From contig NW_025932965.1 of the NCBI RefSeq assembly GCF_000764305.2, positions 1 to 64,000 of the forward strand: 64,000 nucleotides of DNA, in the 5' to 3' direction. This document shows, piece after piece, positions 37,334 through 50,145 of this stretch; position 1 is the first letter of the stretch, and each line of letters begins with the position of its first letter. The translations under genes and the position numbers were made by a program. Source of the stretch: Hyalella azteca. Taxonomy: Eukaryota > Arthropoda > Malacostraca > Amphipoda > Hyalellidae. Below the pieces are notes generated by a model. The model was not told the DNA's origin. It did not search any database and saw nothing but the letters and a program-made list of their open reading frames with translations.

Positions 37334-37519
37334 CTCTCTACAGCCTGACACGAGTAGCCAGAGCAATATTGGACTTGCACTGATGGTTGCCATCACGTAC
37401 GATAATTTTCAAATGTTCTCTGTGGCGCACAAACGTCCTCAGGTTGCTACACTCAATAGTTTACGTATAATTTAAGTTGAGAGTTATGTTCCCGGAGAGT
37501 GACATACGGCGGTAGAGGG
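37334..37519. mobile_element. piggyBac-type MITE, copy 1
   Basis: Flanked by TTAA on both sides (37330-37333 and 37520-37523), the target site used by piggyBac transposons. The right end GGCGGTAGAGGG is intact; the left end CTCTCTACAGCC has point changes. The interior matches 62012-62244 but is shorter by about 47 bp. Confidence 0.8.
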
Positions 37520-37523
37520 TTAA

Positions 37524-38490
37524 GATTGCTAATCAAATTGTTCCGGCTGCGGATAATGACGTATGATGTACCAGCTTGAGGTAGATATATTTACTGACAA
37601 CGGACAAATCAGTTGAAATCCTAAGAGACTTTCAGCTACGTGGACAAGGTCTCTCTATAACGGAGACAGTAGGTTATTTGGGTGTATGCATGGAATACGC
37701 CATAGGATTCGTTTTCAAACCATGAAGATTATTTCTGACAAAAATTTAAATGTTCCTGCCGAAGCAGCCTTCGTGAAACCCACTGGCAATCTGTTGAATG
37801 ACTCCACACACGGCCTCTTTGCTGTGACATTCGGATGAGTTTTGAACGATTATAGTTATTCAGTTAAGTTGAAACGGATAAAAAGCGAATAATTTTAAAA
37901 ATAATTTGATGCGGTAATATTTATTTAGAATTTGTTTAGTATGGAAAATTTTGTGGTCATTTTAATTTAGAGCTTATAGAAGGCAAAGTGTGGAAAGCTA
38001 ATGTGGAAAGATTATTATTTTATTGGAAGTTGTCAGCGGAGGTATTGGTGAATTTCAGATCCTACTTGAAAAGGTGATTATGTAAATAAGGATTGCTAAT
38101 GCTTATATATCATGTTTATGAATATATTTATTTTTATAGTTCCTTTTCAGCTATTCACATTTTTTTCGGTTCTTTTAAGAAAGCCTCAATCCCAAGATCT
38201 GAGCTCGAATGTCGAGACTAAAACCTCAAGTCTAGAATCCATGAAGCAAATCAAGTTCAAAGCCATGCACTTATATCTTAAAGTGCATTAGTTTTTATCC
38301 AGTTTAAATCTTGTTCAATATTTAATTTGTTTATTTGAAAGTACAGTGTGCCATAAAATGTTTTCATCGTCATATATCAGCATCTCAGAACCTATACGAT
38401 AGTGTAGGCAAGTTGGGAAATCGGAGAGGCCAACGGAGTTGAATCTTGTTTCAATCCAGAGCTCTGAAGAAATAATTGATAGCATGCGGA
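37524..38490. other. AT-rich spacer
   Basis: No gene recognised. Confidence 0.4.
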
Positions 38491-38492
38491 CA

Positions 38493-38665
38493 CGAAGTGC
38501 TCTACAGAAATATTTAAAACCCTTGGGACTCAAAGTGCTCTACAAAAATATTTAAAACCCTTCGAAACGAGAAGTCCTCTACAGAAAGTTTTGAAACCCT
38601 CCCGACTCGAAGTGCTCTACATGAACATTTGAAACCCTTCGAACTCGGAATGATCTACGAAAATA
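38493..38665. repeat. 38-bp repeat array, four copies
   Basis: AGTGCTCTACAGAAATATTT followed by AAAACCCTTCGAACTCGA, drifting to the right. Confidence 0.8.
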
Positions 38666-38689
38666 GTTAAAAATCTTACCACTCAACCG

Positions 38690-38822
38690 CAGACTGAGTA
38701 CATTTATCTGCAGACTAAGTACACTCATATGCAGACTGAGTACACTAACACTCATCTGCAGACTGAGGACACTCATCTGCAGACTGAGGACACTCATCTG
38801 CAGACTGAGGACACTCATCTAT
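38690..38822. repeat. 21-bp array with TCTGCAGACTGAG
   Basis: ACTCATCTGCAGACTGAGGA units, three perfect and several diverged, with weaker ones to about 38970. Confidence 0.9.
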
Positions 38823-38970
38823 ACACGCAGTGCAATAATGAAAGTACTGAGAAGACTCAGTTACGAACAGAGAACAGAAATTTACAGACTAGTAAAATTG
38901 TCTGCAGACTGAATAAAATTTTCTTGAGACCAAGTAAAATCATTTGCAGGCCGAGTAAAATCATCTGATG

Positions 38971-40784
38971 ACTGAGCAAAGTGATCAAATCACTGATTGC
39001 AATGAACAGACCGATATCAATCATCTAGTAGGCTGAGTTTCATCATTTAAACAGTACACCTATACAGTCACGATTATCTGCAGTCATATTCACTTACATT
39101 TCACCGTTTAATCATCCAGTGCATCCAAAACTCTTGTAAAGATAATTCATGCACTGCATTATGCGTTGTAAAATATTACGCAAACTTTGGTACACAGGAT
39201 GAACATCGAATGAACTTGTTTTGAGGGGTTTTCATGCAGGCAGCGGGAATATATGTCTGAAGTTTATTGAACACGCTTCCGAAAATACAGTGAAAAAATG
39301 CTCATGTTTGAAATATATAATTTGAACATTACGCTTCTCGTTTGTGGTTAAACTTGTTTACAAGTTTGCAATCGGAGCTAATTTCTTGAATAATTTCAAG
39401 CTAGTAATGTTATTAGTTAAATTTATTGTGTTGTCTATTTAATCGACGAGAAGAGAGCTGAAGATCGCGATTGAAAAGCAAATAATGCTTATGTCAACTT
39501 AAGTCAATTCAAATCTCGATTGATGAGAGATTATCATCAATCTGAAAAAAACTCCAAATTCTCCATCAAATCATTAAATTTATGACATGAAAAAGTAAAG
39601 TTCTCCTGGATCTAAAGCCATAAAGAGCTTTGGGTATTTAAAGATGATAATAATCGTGACAACACTCCAGATCCCTTTAAACAATGAGGCAAAATCTTAA
39701 ACTTCGTGTTGTAACACCTGAACCTGAGACCGATTTATGAACCTACTAATATTTTTTTTTACTTTTTATGCCGATTTTGAAAAGATTTTCCTCCGGGTAC
39801 AGAAGTCGAAACACAATTCCTATATTATGGGACAGTTGTATTTCTTAAGCTCCACTTTTTGCCAAGTTCTTAAGTGGACTTACTAGAGCCTCATTATACA
39901 ATGCCTGAGTGAAGGTGTCAAACTTAGGACTGTGAGTTACAAAACAAACACATAAGCTGTAAAATATCTCTCTGATCACACCTCGTGACAGTCGTCCCAA
40001 GTAATTTTCCAGGTGTTAACACTAACCTAACGGCAAGTATAAGCCATTATTATTACGACACACACTTACTCATCTCGAATAACAAATTTGTCAGCGCAAG
40101 CGAAGGAGAAACGTGCACCACACTTGCGTTGAACACAAAACACTCATTTATGGTAAAAAATAGCAACATAACTGTAAAAAAAATATATAATTGATGGTAA
40201 TTTTAAATATCATCAGGCTATGTAGTTCAAGAAGATGTACCTAGAGTAAGCACCTCCCGTCAACGCAACGTCTCTGGTACATATAAAATAACTACTGAAT
40301 AAGGTTCGCAGGCAGAAGGTAATTAATCTTTCGGAAGAAATTAAACTTAATTAAACATTCTCCAATAGGCCGTCTTCCTGATAAAAATATCTAATATATT
40401 TAGTTTTATATATAATAATAGAGTAAAGTAGAATTTGGTAGAGTAGAACTTAGAATTAATTTAATTTTATAGAGGCGTCTAGATGGTTCAGGCGAGAATT
40501 TTTCAGATGCTAGAGCGAAAAGTGTCACGAGTCACAAACCACTTAAACAAGTCGATAAATATAGAAGCAACCAAATCCATCAAGGAAAATTCAGTTAACC
40601 CTAATCCGATAATTATTGTCTATTCGCCTTTCCAATTTAAATAAGTATATTCAAATCCTGAGTGTTTTAGCCGGATTCATGCCATTCAAATAACGCAGTT
40701 CACGTTTCACCTGAAGATTTAAGACCCTAAACTCGACCACATTTCTTTTAAGATAAAAAATTTACCAGCTGTCGGTTTTGTCCA
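38971..40784. other. Spacer without recognised gene
   Basis: AT-rich, with no array or coding similarity seen. Confidence 0.45.
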
Positions 40785-41150
40785 TATCCTTTAAGTTATA
40801 AATTTCTGTTTACCTTTTTCATTAAGACACCTGAAACGAACGGTAACACCTGTGCACCAGATTCAGGATAAAAATCACTCGTCTATTCATGATACATGTT
40901 TTCGTGGCATCCCATTATAGAAAGACAATACTTCTTAAGTATTGTCTTAAGTATTGTCTTTTAAGTATTTACGACAGAACATATTCTAGCGAAACGTCTG
41001 ACATCATAATAAAAATGTAGGAAAATTTTTTCCTTGATTGCCCTTAGGAAATTAACACGGAAGCTAAGCCACATCCTTTTAGTTATAAAATGTTGTTCGC
41101 CTTTTTCATTAGGACACCTGAAATAAACGGGTAAACCTGTGCACCACCGA
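40785..41150. repeat. Dispersed duplicate of about 80 bp
   Basis: CCTTTTTCATTAGGACACCTGAAA and GTAAACCTGTGCACCA-like sequence occurs at 40785-40865 and 41066-41150. Between the copies, AAGTATTGTCTT is repeated (about 40930-40965), forming short palindromes. Confidence 0.7.
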
Positions 41151-41154
41151 TAAC

Positions 41155-43074
41155 TTAGAGAAAAATTAGTTATGAAGTTGAAATTTTTATAAAAAAAGTG
41201 GAAGAGAAAATAAGTGAATGGGCTAATATCTCACCATACTTCTCTTTAGGATAGCCAGTTAGTCAGTCATTATTGTAGGTGCGAGGAAATCTTTCGATCT
41301 TTATTCAAAGCTGACCGACCAGGTTCTGTGGCAAAACGAAAAAACGCTCTTTTCAGTGGACAATAGGATTTCTGCGGATAATTCTACGGACAAATGGAGT
41401 TCTCTTTCCGCTTTATGAATAAATGCATAGCACTTATCTCGACTGAAAACGACAACTATGCGGCAGTAGAACATTTCTTCAACCATTAAATATTTTTGTG
41501 GTGTGAATAATATGCATAAAAATTCTGATTAAATAAGAAACACATGAAAGAAAACTTTTGAGAAGAAGACATGAATTGTAGAGAGAACATTTTTGTGAAA
41601 AATCGTCGCTGGACCTTGAGGGGTGGGCTGGTAGATGTTTTTGAAAGATAATACTAGATCATTATTGTTTAGATAGAGTTGGCTTGGGTAAATCAAACTT
41701 GAATACATCATCCCTGATAATTTCACCGATTTTTCCCAAAACTAAATTAACGAAGACCGATATTCAATTTATTGAGGTTTATAGGCTTGGAGTCGCGTCA
41801 TGTGCATAGCGTCTTGTTCATACGCGGTACTGAGAAGTTCAACGATTTTAGTTTTTGAAGGAATATTTCGAAATTAGGTTCAGGCGAATGAATTCGATGC
41901 CTATAGTGCTTGAACCATTCATTCGTAGATATAAATACGTAACACAAGGATGAATGAACGCATGTAAGAACGAACACATAAATGAAGGAAAAAATGGAAG
42001 TAAATGTTAAATGCCATGTTAAAAAAATAAAAGTAAACAAAGTGTATCTTGTGGTTGAAGGCAGGCTTATGTAAGCACCTAAATTAATGGGAATTTTCGA
42101 TGGACTTCAGGGTATTTATAAGGCCGTTTGGGGGTATCAGTTAAAGCGAGCATTGTGTGGAAGTGCTCTCGGTAATGGCCGATATCAAGTGACGTCTGTC
42201 AAGCGCAAGATAAGTTCTGATGTATGGCACCACATTATTTAGGCTCTCTTATGGTAAGTTTAGACACTCTGGCACCAAAACACAATTAGGCTCTGGATAA
42301 ACTGGCCAGTTTGTGCGACTTAGCGCCGACACTTGGCGTCTCGAAGCTGCCTTTCTTTATCTGTACTCACGGAAAACTTTTTAAAATTTCGGTAAGTTAC
42401 GAAAAAAATATTAGGCATTTACGTGACTCGAAAATGCGTTGCGCAAAATGAAAATTTTTCATTATTTGCGTGCATTGACGCTTATAGAAAGCTTCAATTC
42501 CTTGTATTTACGCATTTTAAACGCAACTACGAGTCTCGAAATTCAAACACTACAGCACCGCAGGTCTCTATAATTCGACATTATCTTCTAATTGTAATTT
42601 AAATGAATTACTTAAATGGAGTTGGTTAGCAAATTTATTATTCTTATTAAAAAATGCACCAAGAATTGATGTTTTGAGAATTTCAGTCAAAAAAGTAATT
42701 TTAGAGTTCATTTTTTTTCTAAATATCACTTTACATTGGTATAAGCTTTCAATAAGTTATCTGGTTGACATAAATAATTAAATTCTCTGAAAAATAATTA
42801 GATATTTTATCGCAATAATCTGCTTCAAGTGCGTTGTCGTTTGCACTTCAAAAATTATGTTGAATTTTTTGCAAACGTTATCTCGAAAGAATCTATTGCC
42901 CGAGTAATTTATTTATTCCAAACAATTGTTTTAAACAAAAAATTGTGCCGATTAATTGATAATATCAATTATAATGAATTTGTTTTAGAAAAAGTTGAAG
43001 ATGGCTCTCGTTCAGCATCACTTAATTAGCTCAAAATTTATTTAAAGTAATAAAAAATTATTACTTCTGAAATA
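41155..43074. other. Spacer without recognised gene
   Basis: AT-rich and single-copy in appearance. No gene recognised. Confidence 0.45.
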
Positions 43075-43100
43075 ATGCGCTCGTTTCAACTGAGGAATCA

Positions 43101-43472
43101 CAATATGAGTCATCACGATCACATGGTGAGTCATCACGATCACATTGTGAGTCATCACGATCACATTGTTAGTCATCACGATCACATAGTGAGTCATCAC
43201 GATCACATTGTTAGTCATCACGATCACATAGTTAGTCATCACGATCACATTGTTAGTCATCACGATCACATTGTTAGTCATCACGATCACATTGTTAGTC
43301 ATCACGATCACATTGTTAGTCATCACGATCACATTGTATGTCATCACGATCACATTGTTAGAAATCACGATCACATTGTATGTTATCACGATCACATTGT
43401 ATGTCATCACGATCACATTGTTAGAAATCACGATCACATTGTATGTCATCACGATCACATTGTATGTCAGCA
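43101..43472. repeat. 21-bp array GTCATCACGATCACATTGTT
   Basis: About 17 units. The 21-bp period keeps frames open on both strands (SHHDHIV on plus), but there is no start context, intron or family likeness to suggest a gene. Confidence 0.95.
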
Positions 43473-43474
43473 TT

Positions 43475-44390
43475 TAAAATGCAAATACACGTCATTCTAT
43501 AATTTCCGCGTAATTTCCACAGTATTTATTTATACATCGAAACTTCGAAGTTCAATTTAATCCACGTCTCGACAAGCAGGCTTCAAATAAAAGATAATCG
43601 CCACTTGTCGGAAAATTATATGGAAAATGAAAAATTTTATAAAAAAATCAGAACTCTTGTTTTACAGAATTCAGGAACTTTCCTATAAATACGAGAAATC
43701 TTCAAAAGGTTTTAAGCGATTGCAATCTCTTATTAAAAATTTACGAATCAAAAATTAATGTTACGAATCAATACTTTTCATTCTCTAGGCGAAAAAAATA
43801 TGTTTAAACCTGGAAAGTTAATTGTGAATTTTTCTCTATATATATGTCTAGAGAATTTTACAGTTCGGATAGTTTTAGATCAGATAAATGAATAAATAAC
43901 AATAATAAATAAAGATCCTGATATAAAAATTACGGCGTCAAAATCAATAAAAATATCGGCAAACGTTTGGCCATCCGTATCCCGTCGATAATTTTTTCGC
44001 AAATAGGAAAAATAATTTTTTTTTGTAGCGCAAAACGCGCGAAAATCAGCGGTCGAATTTCACGGTCTAGAGCAGATTTGTATTGGGTTCATTCCCGGCA
44101 CATTCCTGACGCTGGCTAGGCAATAATTGGCATTCCATGCAATAAATCAGAGTTGCGGTCCACTAATACGTCACTAAGGTGTCACTAACACTCCACTAAT
44201 GCGATACTCAGCTTGTCTCACACCCAACACTCACAATGCTCTCTTTAGAGCTCCATTGTGAGGCCCAAATCACGGTTATTGTGTCTCACAAGAGCCTCTT
44301 TGTAGCGCTGCATTGTGAGCTACAATGAGGCGCGCTACACGCAATAAAACATCACCCCGCTGCGCGGTATGTGAACCTTCCAGTTTACTG
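43475..44390. other. Spacer without recognised gene
   Basis: AT-rich on the left. A less AT-rich stretch at 44090-44345 has internal CACTAA and ATTGTGAG repeats. No gene recognised. Confidence 0.45.
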
Positions 44391-44394
44391 CAGT

Positions 44395-46060
44395 TACTCA
44401 GTAAACGTTCTCAGTCAACGATATCAGTTTACGTTCTCAGTCTAAGTTCTGAGGGATAGATCTCAGTCGAATTTTTCATGGAACGTTCTCAGTCGACGTT
44501 GTCAGGGAACATTCTCAGTCTAAGTTCTCATGAAGAGTTCGCGGTCAACGTTCTCAGTCAACGATCTCAGTTTACGTTCTCAGTCTAAATTCTCAGAGAA
44601 GGTTCTAGGTCAAGGTTCCAGTCTAAGTTAGCACGAAACGTTCTCAGTCAACGTCTCAGAAAACGTTGACTGAAAATCTTAACTGAGAACGTTGACTGAG
44701 AACGTTGAGTGAGAAGGTTGACTGAGAACGTTAACTGGGAAGGTTGACTGAGAACGTTGACTAAGAACGTTGACTGAGAATGAACACTGAGACCGTTGAC
44801 TGAGAATGTTGACTGAGAACGTTGACTGAGAAAGTTGACTATGAACGTTGACTGAGAACGAAGGCTGAGATCGTTGACTGAGAACGTTGACTGAGAATGT
44901 TGACTGAGATCATTGAAAGAGGACGTTGACTGAGAACGTTGACTGAGAAGGTTGACTGGTAAGGTTGACTGGTAAGGTTGACTGAAAACGTTGACTGAGA
45001 TCATTGACTGAGGACGTTGACTGAGAATGTTGACTGAGAACGTTGACTGAGAAGGTTGACTGAGAACGTTGACTGAGAGCATCGACCGAGGACGTTGACT
45101 GAGAACGTTGACTGAGAAGGTTGAATGAGAACGATGACTGAGAACGTTGACTATGAACGTTGACTGAGACGTTGACTGAGAACGAAGACTGAGATCGTTG
45201 ACTGAGAACGTTGACTGACAATGTTGACTAAGAACGTTGATTGAGAACGTTGACTGAGATCATTGACTGAAGACGTTGACTGAGAACGTTGACTGAGAAC
45301 GTTGACTGAGATCATTGACTGAGGACGTTGACTGAGAACGTTGACTAAGAAGGTTGACTGAGAACGTTGACTGAGAACGTTGACTGAGAATGTTGTCTGC
45401 GAACGTTGACAGAGAACGTTGACCTAGAACGTTCCCTGATAACTTGGAATGAGAACGTTGACTGAGAACTTTGACTGAGGACGTTGACTGAGAACGTTGA
45501 CTGAAAACATTGGCTGAGATCATTGACTGAGGACGTTGACTGAGAATGTTGACTGAGAACGTTGACTGAGAAGGTTGACTGAGAACGTTGACTGAGAGCA
45601 TCGACCGAGGACGTTGACTGAGAACGTTGACATAGTACGTTCCCTGATAACTTAGACTGAGAACGTTGACAGAGAACGTTGACTGTTAACGTTAACTGAA
45701 AACGTTTACTGAGAAAGTTGACTGAGAACGTTGACTGAGAACGTTGACTGAGAACGTTGACTGAGAACGTTGACTGAGAACGTTTACTGAGAACGTTGAA
45801 CTAGAACGTTCCCTGATAATTTAGACAGAGAACTTATACGAAGAACGTTGACTGAGAAAGTTGACTGAGAAGGTTGACTGAGAAGGTTGACTGAGAAGAT
45901 TGACTGAGAAGGTTGACTTAGAACGTTTACTGAGTACGATGACTGAGACTTAGACTGAGAACTTAGATCAAGAACTTAGATTGAGGTTAGACTGAGAACG
46001 TTGACTGAGAAAGTTGACTGAAAACGTTGACTTAGAACGTAGACTGAAATCGTAAACAGC
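44395..46060. repeat. 13-bp array GTTGACTGAGAAC with an orientation switch
   Basis: From about 44395 to 44655 the unit is read as GTTCTCAGTCAAC; from about 44663 to 46060 as its reverse complement GTTGACTGAGAAC. Higher-order duplication is visible: a stretch with GAGATCATTGACTGAGGACG and GAGCATCGACCGAGGACG occurs at about 44998-45110 and again 519 bp later. No stop occurs in several frames because of unit composition. Confidence 0.96.
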
Positions 46061-46402
46061 CTGATTATCAAGCTAGGAAGGTCCAAGCTAGTATTGTACC
46101 TCAAAGGAAAAATTTCATGTTCATGTGGTATTATCTGTTCACATGGTAGGTTTGTGGGCATATTTGAAAAGTTTTTTCGCATGGAACGTTCCAATTCATG
46201 TTGAAAAATATAGTTAATTTGATTTGTCGAGTCAATGTTGCAAATTCCTGCTCATGAAGGATGACATGAACATGTTTATGTTCATGTCGTTGTTTATGGT
46301 CATGTGAGAAAATATGTTCAAGTTCCTGTCGTTCAGTACACTTGATTTACATTATATTCTTTTCATGGAACAAAAATTCAACAAAACCAATGCCAACGAA
46401 CC

Positions 46403-46403
46403 N
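46403..46403. other. Single-N assembly join
   Basis: One N lies just left of a CAACGTGACCAACATCAAC repeat array. Confidence 0.8.
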
Positions 46404-46690
46404 GGGTTCAAAGCTTAAACGTGACCAACATCAACTGAATAAAAACATCTGCTTGACCATCATCAATGGAATATAAACAGCGTGACTATCATCAACAGAT
46501 TCAAACCTTTTGCGTCACTTACATCAGCGAAATCGCACCAATATCAGTCGATCAAAGCTTCAGCGCATCAACAGAATCAAATCTTCAACGTGATCAACAT
46601 CAATTCCAGCGTGACTAAGATCAACGGCAACAAAATTTCAACGTGACCAAGATCAACGGCAACAAAATTTCAACGTGACCAAGATCAAAC
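46404..46690. repeat. About 32-bp degenerate array
   Basis: Units of CAACAAAATTTCAACGTGAC followed by CAAGATCAACGG. The last two copies (46625-46688) are identical, the earlier ones diverged. Confidence 0.85.
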
Positions 46691-46694
46691 AATC

Positions 46695-47815
46695 GGACGA
46701 CGACACAAAAGAATATCTAACAGCAGCAGTTTACCTCGCCTGTAAAAACACCACAAATTGCATGGTCGGGTAGGAATACAAATACAACTCCTATATCCGG
46801 CAGATCGGTGCAGGAAAAAGCCGCTGCGTATTAGTTAAGCCGCCACAGCCGCAAGAAAAAGACATTAAAAACCGCCGCGGGTTTTTTGGTCATCGGTTGC
46901 GCTGAAGAGATATAGGGCAAAGGTGGGTCAGGATAGCCTAAACAAATGCAAAACGTGCATCGAAATTTACACAAAGTAATCTTAAGTTTCTGAGTGTGTG
47001 TTCGGGTTGTGATGGTTGGGCAACGGAGGTGGATGCCGACGGGTGATAATTTATGTGGTTGAAAATGTGGTTGTGGTGGTGTGTAGTGTATTATAGTGTG
47101 GCGGGTGATGGTTGCTAGTGACTTATGATGACTTGTGATACTGTGAAGAAAGTATTTATGCATCATAGTGATGGTGGACGCATGTTTATATTGGTTATAT
47201 AATATTTATCATGTCATCAAGAGGAATGTGAGTGATGTGGAGTTTGATGAGAGTAATGATGCATGTAATATGTGGACGTGGTGCATGTGTTGATGTTGTG
47301 TGTGGGTTGGCAGTGATGAGTGAATCACACACCACACACCGCATGGTGTGAATTTAATAACATTGTAGAGTAATGGAATAGCGCTGATATATCAGATCAT
47401 TTGTTTAAATTACCTGCAGGGAGACAGTTTCGATTTTTTAAATAAATAAAATTTGATATATATTTTATCAATTTTTTATATTTCAAGGAATTTTTAGCTG
47501 TACGCAAAAGGTAATTGCGACCCAGAAATAAAGACTGGACAACAACATAGTTTATCAATAGCATCATCCAGAGACGATATAAGTGATAATCCGAGCTGCT
47601 CTCCGGTGGCATGACAATAATTATTGGTGCAAAAATGTACGAGCTAATAATATAATAATAGATAAAAAGTTTCCTAGTTTATTATGGTTCTAGAGCTCTC
47701 TTTCATAAATCTATAAAGCAAAGCTCCACGAAACGTTTTAATTAATTATGCAGTTTACCCTATACGACATAAGGAGCCGGGAAAAGTGTCCAAAAATATT
47801 ATGCGTCCACCTTTT
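46695..47815. other. Spacer without recognised gene
   Basis: Includes a G/T-rich stretch (GTGATGGTGG words) at 47000-47340. No gene recognised. Confidence 0.4.
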
Positions 47816-47816
47816 G

Positions 47817-47920
47817 CTGAATAATCTAGGTAGGGACCATCGAGGTAGGGACCATCGAGGTAGGCACCATCGAGGTAGGGATCATCGAGGTAGGCACCAT
47901 CGAGGTAGTACCAGGTAGAA
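47817..47920. repeat. 15-bp array GAGGTAGGCACCATC
   Basis: About six units, alternating AGGGACC and AGGCACC. The same array and its right flank recur at 58196 onward. Confidence 0.93.
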
Positions 47921-48079
47921 ATACCAGAAGAAATGATTGAGCAGATCAATAATAGTGATAACAAATAATAAAAAGATCACAGATTAATTTCCTAAAAATA
48001 ATTATTGGATGCGAGCTTCTCCCTCGGTCTTTTGTGTCGTCAAGGTTCAAGCAACTGTAGTTAGAAATATTCTACCAAA

Positions 48080-48235
48080 CTACCTTGTTTGTAAAACAAA
48101 CATTTGTAACAATGTTTGTAAACAAACTGCTAACAAATGTTTGTAAACAAACATTTGCTTTACAAACATTTGTTTGTAAATCAAACAATGTAGTTTGTAA
48201 GACAAACTACATTGTTTGTCTCACAAACTACCAGA
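48080..48235. repeat. Palindromic AACAAACATTTGTTTG stretch
   Basis: Alternating CAAACATTTG, TTGTTTGTAAA and ACATTGTTTGT elements give many overlapping inverted repeats. Confidence 0.75.
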
Positions 48236-48494
48236 AACAAAATTGTGAAAGACTTCAGTTGAACGAAGAAAGATTATTTTGAACCTGACCATAAAAAAGT
48301 GCGAAATAACCACTAAGAATCTCCAATTATAACATTACACTCATAAAAATGGTTGTGCACTATTGTCCCAAAAGTCGCACACTTGCTACGTGTATCATTA
48401 ATACATTGAGGCGTTAGGGCCTCAATTGTATGGTGTATGGATCGTTCATGTGTAGTGTATGATGAGGTTATTGTGTGCATGGTGTATCACAACT

Positions 48495-48630
48495 GCTTCA
48501 CATCACTGCCATCACTGCACCTTGTGTGGTGCTCGTTTACACCACAACTGCTGCACATCACTGCCATCACTGCTCCTTGTGTGGTGCTCGTTTACACCAC
48601 AACTGCTCCACATCACTGCCATCACTGCGT
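48495..48630. repeat. 55-bp array, two and a half copies
   Basis: CTTGTGTGGTGCTCGTTTAC followed by ACCACAACTGCTGCACATCA repeats at a 55-bp offset. Confidence 0.9.
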
Positions 48631-48639
48631 CGGTGACAT

Positions 48640-49164
48640 GCCGGAAGTACCTCGACATTTATTTCATCTTGCCACACAATTTTATGGCATCAATTACGAC
48701 AGTAAATTGGCCGGCGAGTATTAGATTTATTGCTTCTGTTTGTACAGGCCCGACAAATTCACACTCGCGCGTTAGACGTCAGTCAGGCGATAAAACAACG
48801 CCTAACTCCGCGTCTGGGTTCTTTAATTGACATAAAATAAAGCTTTTTATTAAACCAAGCCAATTAAACCGAAATAAGTGAACTAATCTCTTAACTATAG
48901 TAAGTTATTTATGAGAATATAATAATTGTCAGGTCACTTGGGCATGAGCAAAGGAACGTCGGGAAGGAAGTGGCCTATAAGACGTGGGTTTTGCCGCCGC
49001 TCTTGTCGGTTTTAAGGCTCGCTCCAATACAGTAAAGAGGATAAAATTGCCTGTTATTTCCAGCCTAAATTGACGTAATGGTGATAAAGAGCATCCTATT
49101 GATAGATGCGCCCTCATATTGTCCTGACTTTTCGAATACATAAGTGCTTACATATCACTTCCGT
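48640..49164. other. Spacer without recognised gene
   Basis: Small reading frames only; no family likeness. Moderately GC-rich at 48930-49030. Confidence 0.4.
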
Positions 49165-49677
49165 CCCGACCCTGCCGCGAGGTCCCAGCAACTGCGTCGC
49201 GAGGTCCCAGCCACTGCGCCGCGAGGTCCCAGCAACTGAGTCGCGAGATCCCAGCAACTGCACCGCGAGCTCCCGGCAACTGCGTCGCTAGCTCCCAGCA
49301 ACTGCGCCGCAAGCTCCCAGCCACTGCGCCGCAGGCTCCCGCAACTGCACCGCTACTCCCAGCAACTGCACCGCTACTCCCAGCAACTGCACCGTTACTC
49401 CCAGCAACTGCACCGTTACTCCCAGCAACTGCACCGCGAGCTCCCAGCCACTGCGCCGCTAGCTCCCAGCAACTGCGCCGCAAGCTCCCAGCAACTGCGC
49501 CGCTAGCTCCCAGCAACTGCACCGTTACTCCCAGCAACTGCACCGTTACTCCCAGCAACTGCACCGCGAGCTCCCAGCAACTGCGCCGCAAGCTCCCAGC
49601 AACTGCACCACGAGCTCCCGGCCACTGCGCCGCAAGCTCCCAGCCACTGCGCCGCAGGCTCCCAGCAACTGCGCCAC
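49165..49677. repeat. 22-bp array CTCCCAGCAACTGCGCCGC
   Basis: About 24 units with variable ends (CGAG, CAAG, TAG, TACT). Cut on the right by an N at 49678. Confidence 0.95.
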
Positions 49678-49678
49678 N
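49678..49678. other. Single-N assembly join
   Basis: One N lies between two unrelated GC-rich arrays. Confidence 0.85.
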
Positions 49679-50145
49679 GATGGCAAGACGTACACGTGCC
49701 AGCAGCGATGGCAAGACGTACACGTGCCAGCAGCGATGGCAAGACGTACACGTGCCAGCAGCGATGGCAAGACGTACACGTGCCAGCAGCGATGGCAAGA
49801 CGTACACGTGCCAGCAGCGATGGCAAGACGTACACGTGCCAGCAGCGATGGCAAGACGTACACGTGCCAGCAGCGATGGCAAGACGTACACGTGCCAGCA
49901 GCGATGGCAAGACGTACACGTGCCAGCAGCGATGGCAAGACGTACACGTGCCAGCAGCGATGGCAAGACGTACACGTGCCAGCAGCGATGGCAAGACGTA
50001 CACGTGCCAGCAGCGATGGCAAGACGTACACGTGCCAGCAGCGATGGCAAGACGTATACGTGCCAGCAGCGATGGCAAGACGTACACGTGCCAGCAGCGA
50101 TGGCAAGACGTACACGTGCCAGCAGCGATTGCAAGACGTACACGT
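49679..50145. repeat. 28-bp array GCGATGGCAAGACGTACACG
   Basis: About 16 units (GCGATGGCAAGACGTACACG then TGCCAGCA), almost identical. Three more units of the same array occur at 51681-51770. All frames lack stops, so the several long frames are by-products. Confidence 0.96.

Larger units (their letters stand above)
47860..48640. repeat. Duplicated block, copy 1
   Basis: The sequence from the GAGGTAGGCACCATC array through CAGGTAGAAATACCA, GACGAGCTTCTCCC-like words and the CATCACTGCCATCACTGCAC array matches 58196-58840. This copy has an extra palindromic AAACATTTGTTTGTAA stretch at 48080-48235. Confidence 0.9.

Noticed and set aside
43075..43560. Histidine-rich SHHDHIV repeat protein
   Set aside because: A 21-bp unit is divisible by three and keeps both strands open. 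There is no conserved flanking coding sequence or splice signal, and the antisense frame is just as open.
44648..45601. Serine/glutamine-rich repeat proteins on the minus strand
   Set aside because: A 13-bp array read in three phases gives a 13-residue cycle. No start context or unique domain.
48437..48830. Cys/His-rich frames resembling zinc fingers
   Set aside because: Cys and His come from the 55-bp array (CATCACTGCCATCACTGC); spacing follows the repeat and not a zinc-finger pattern.
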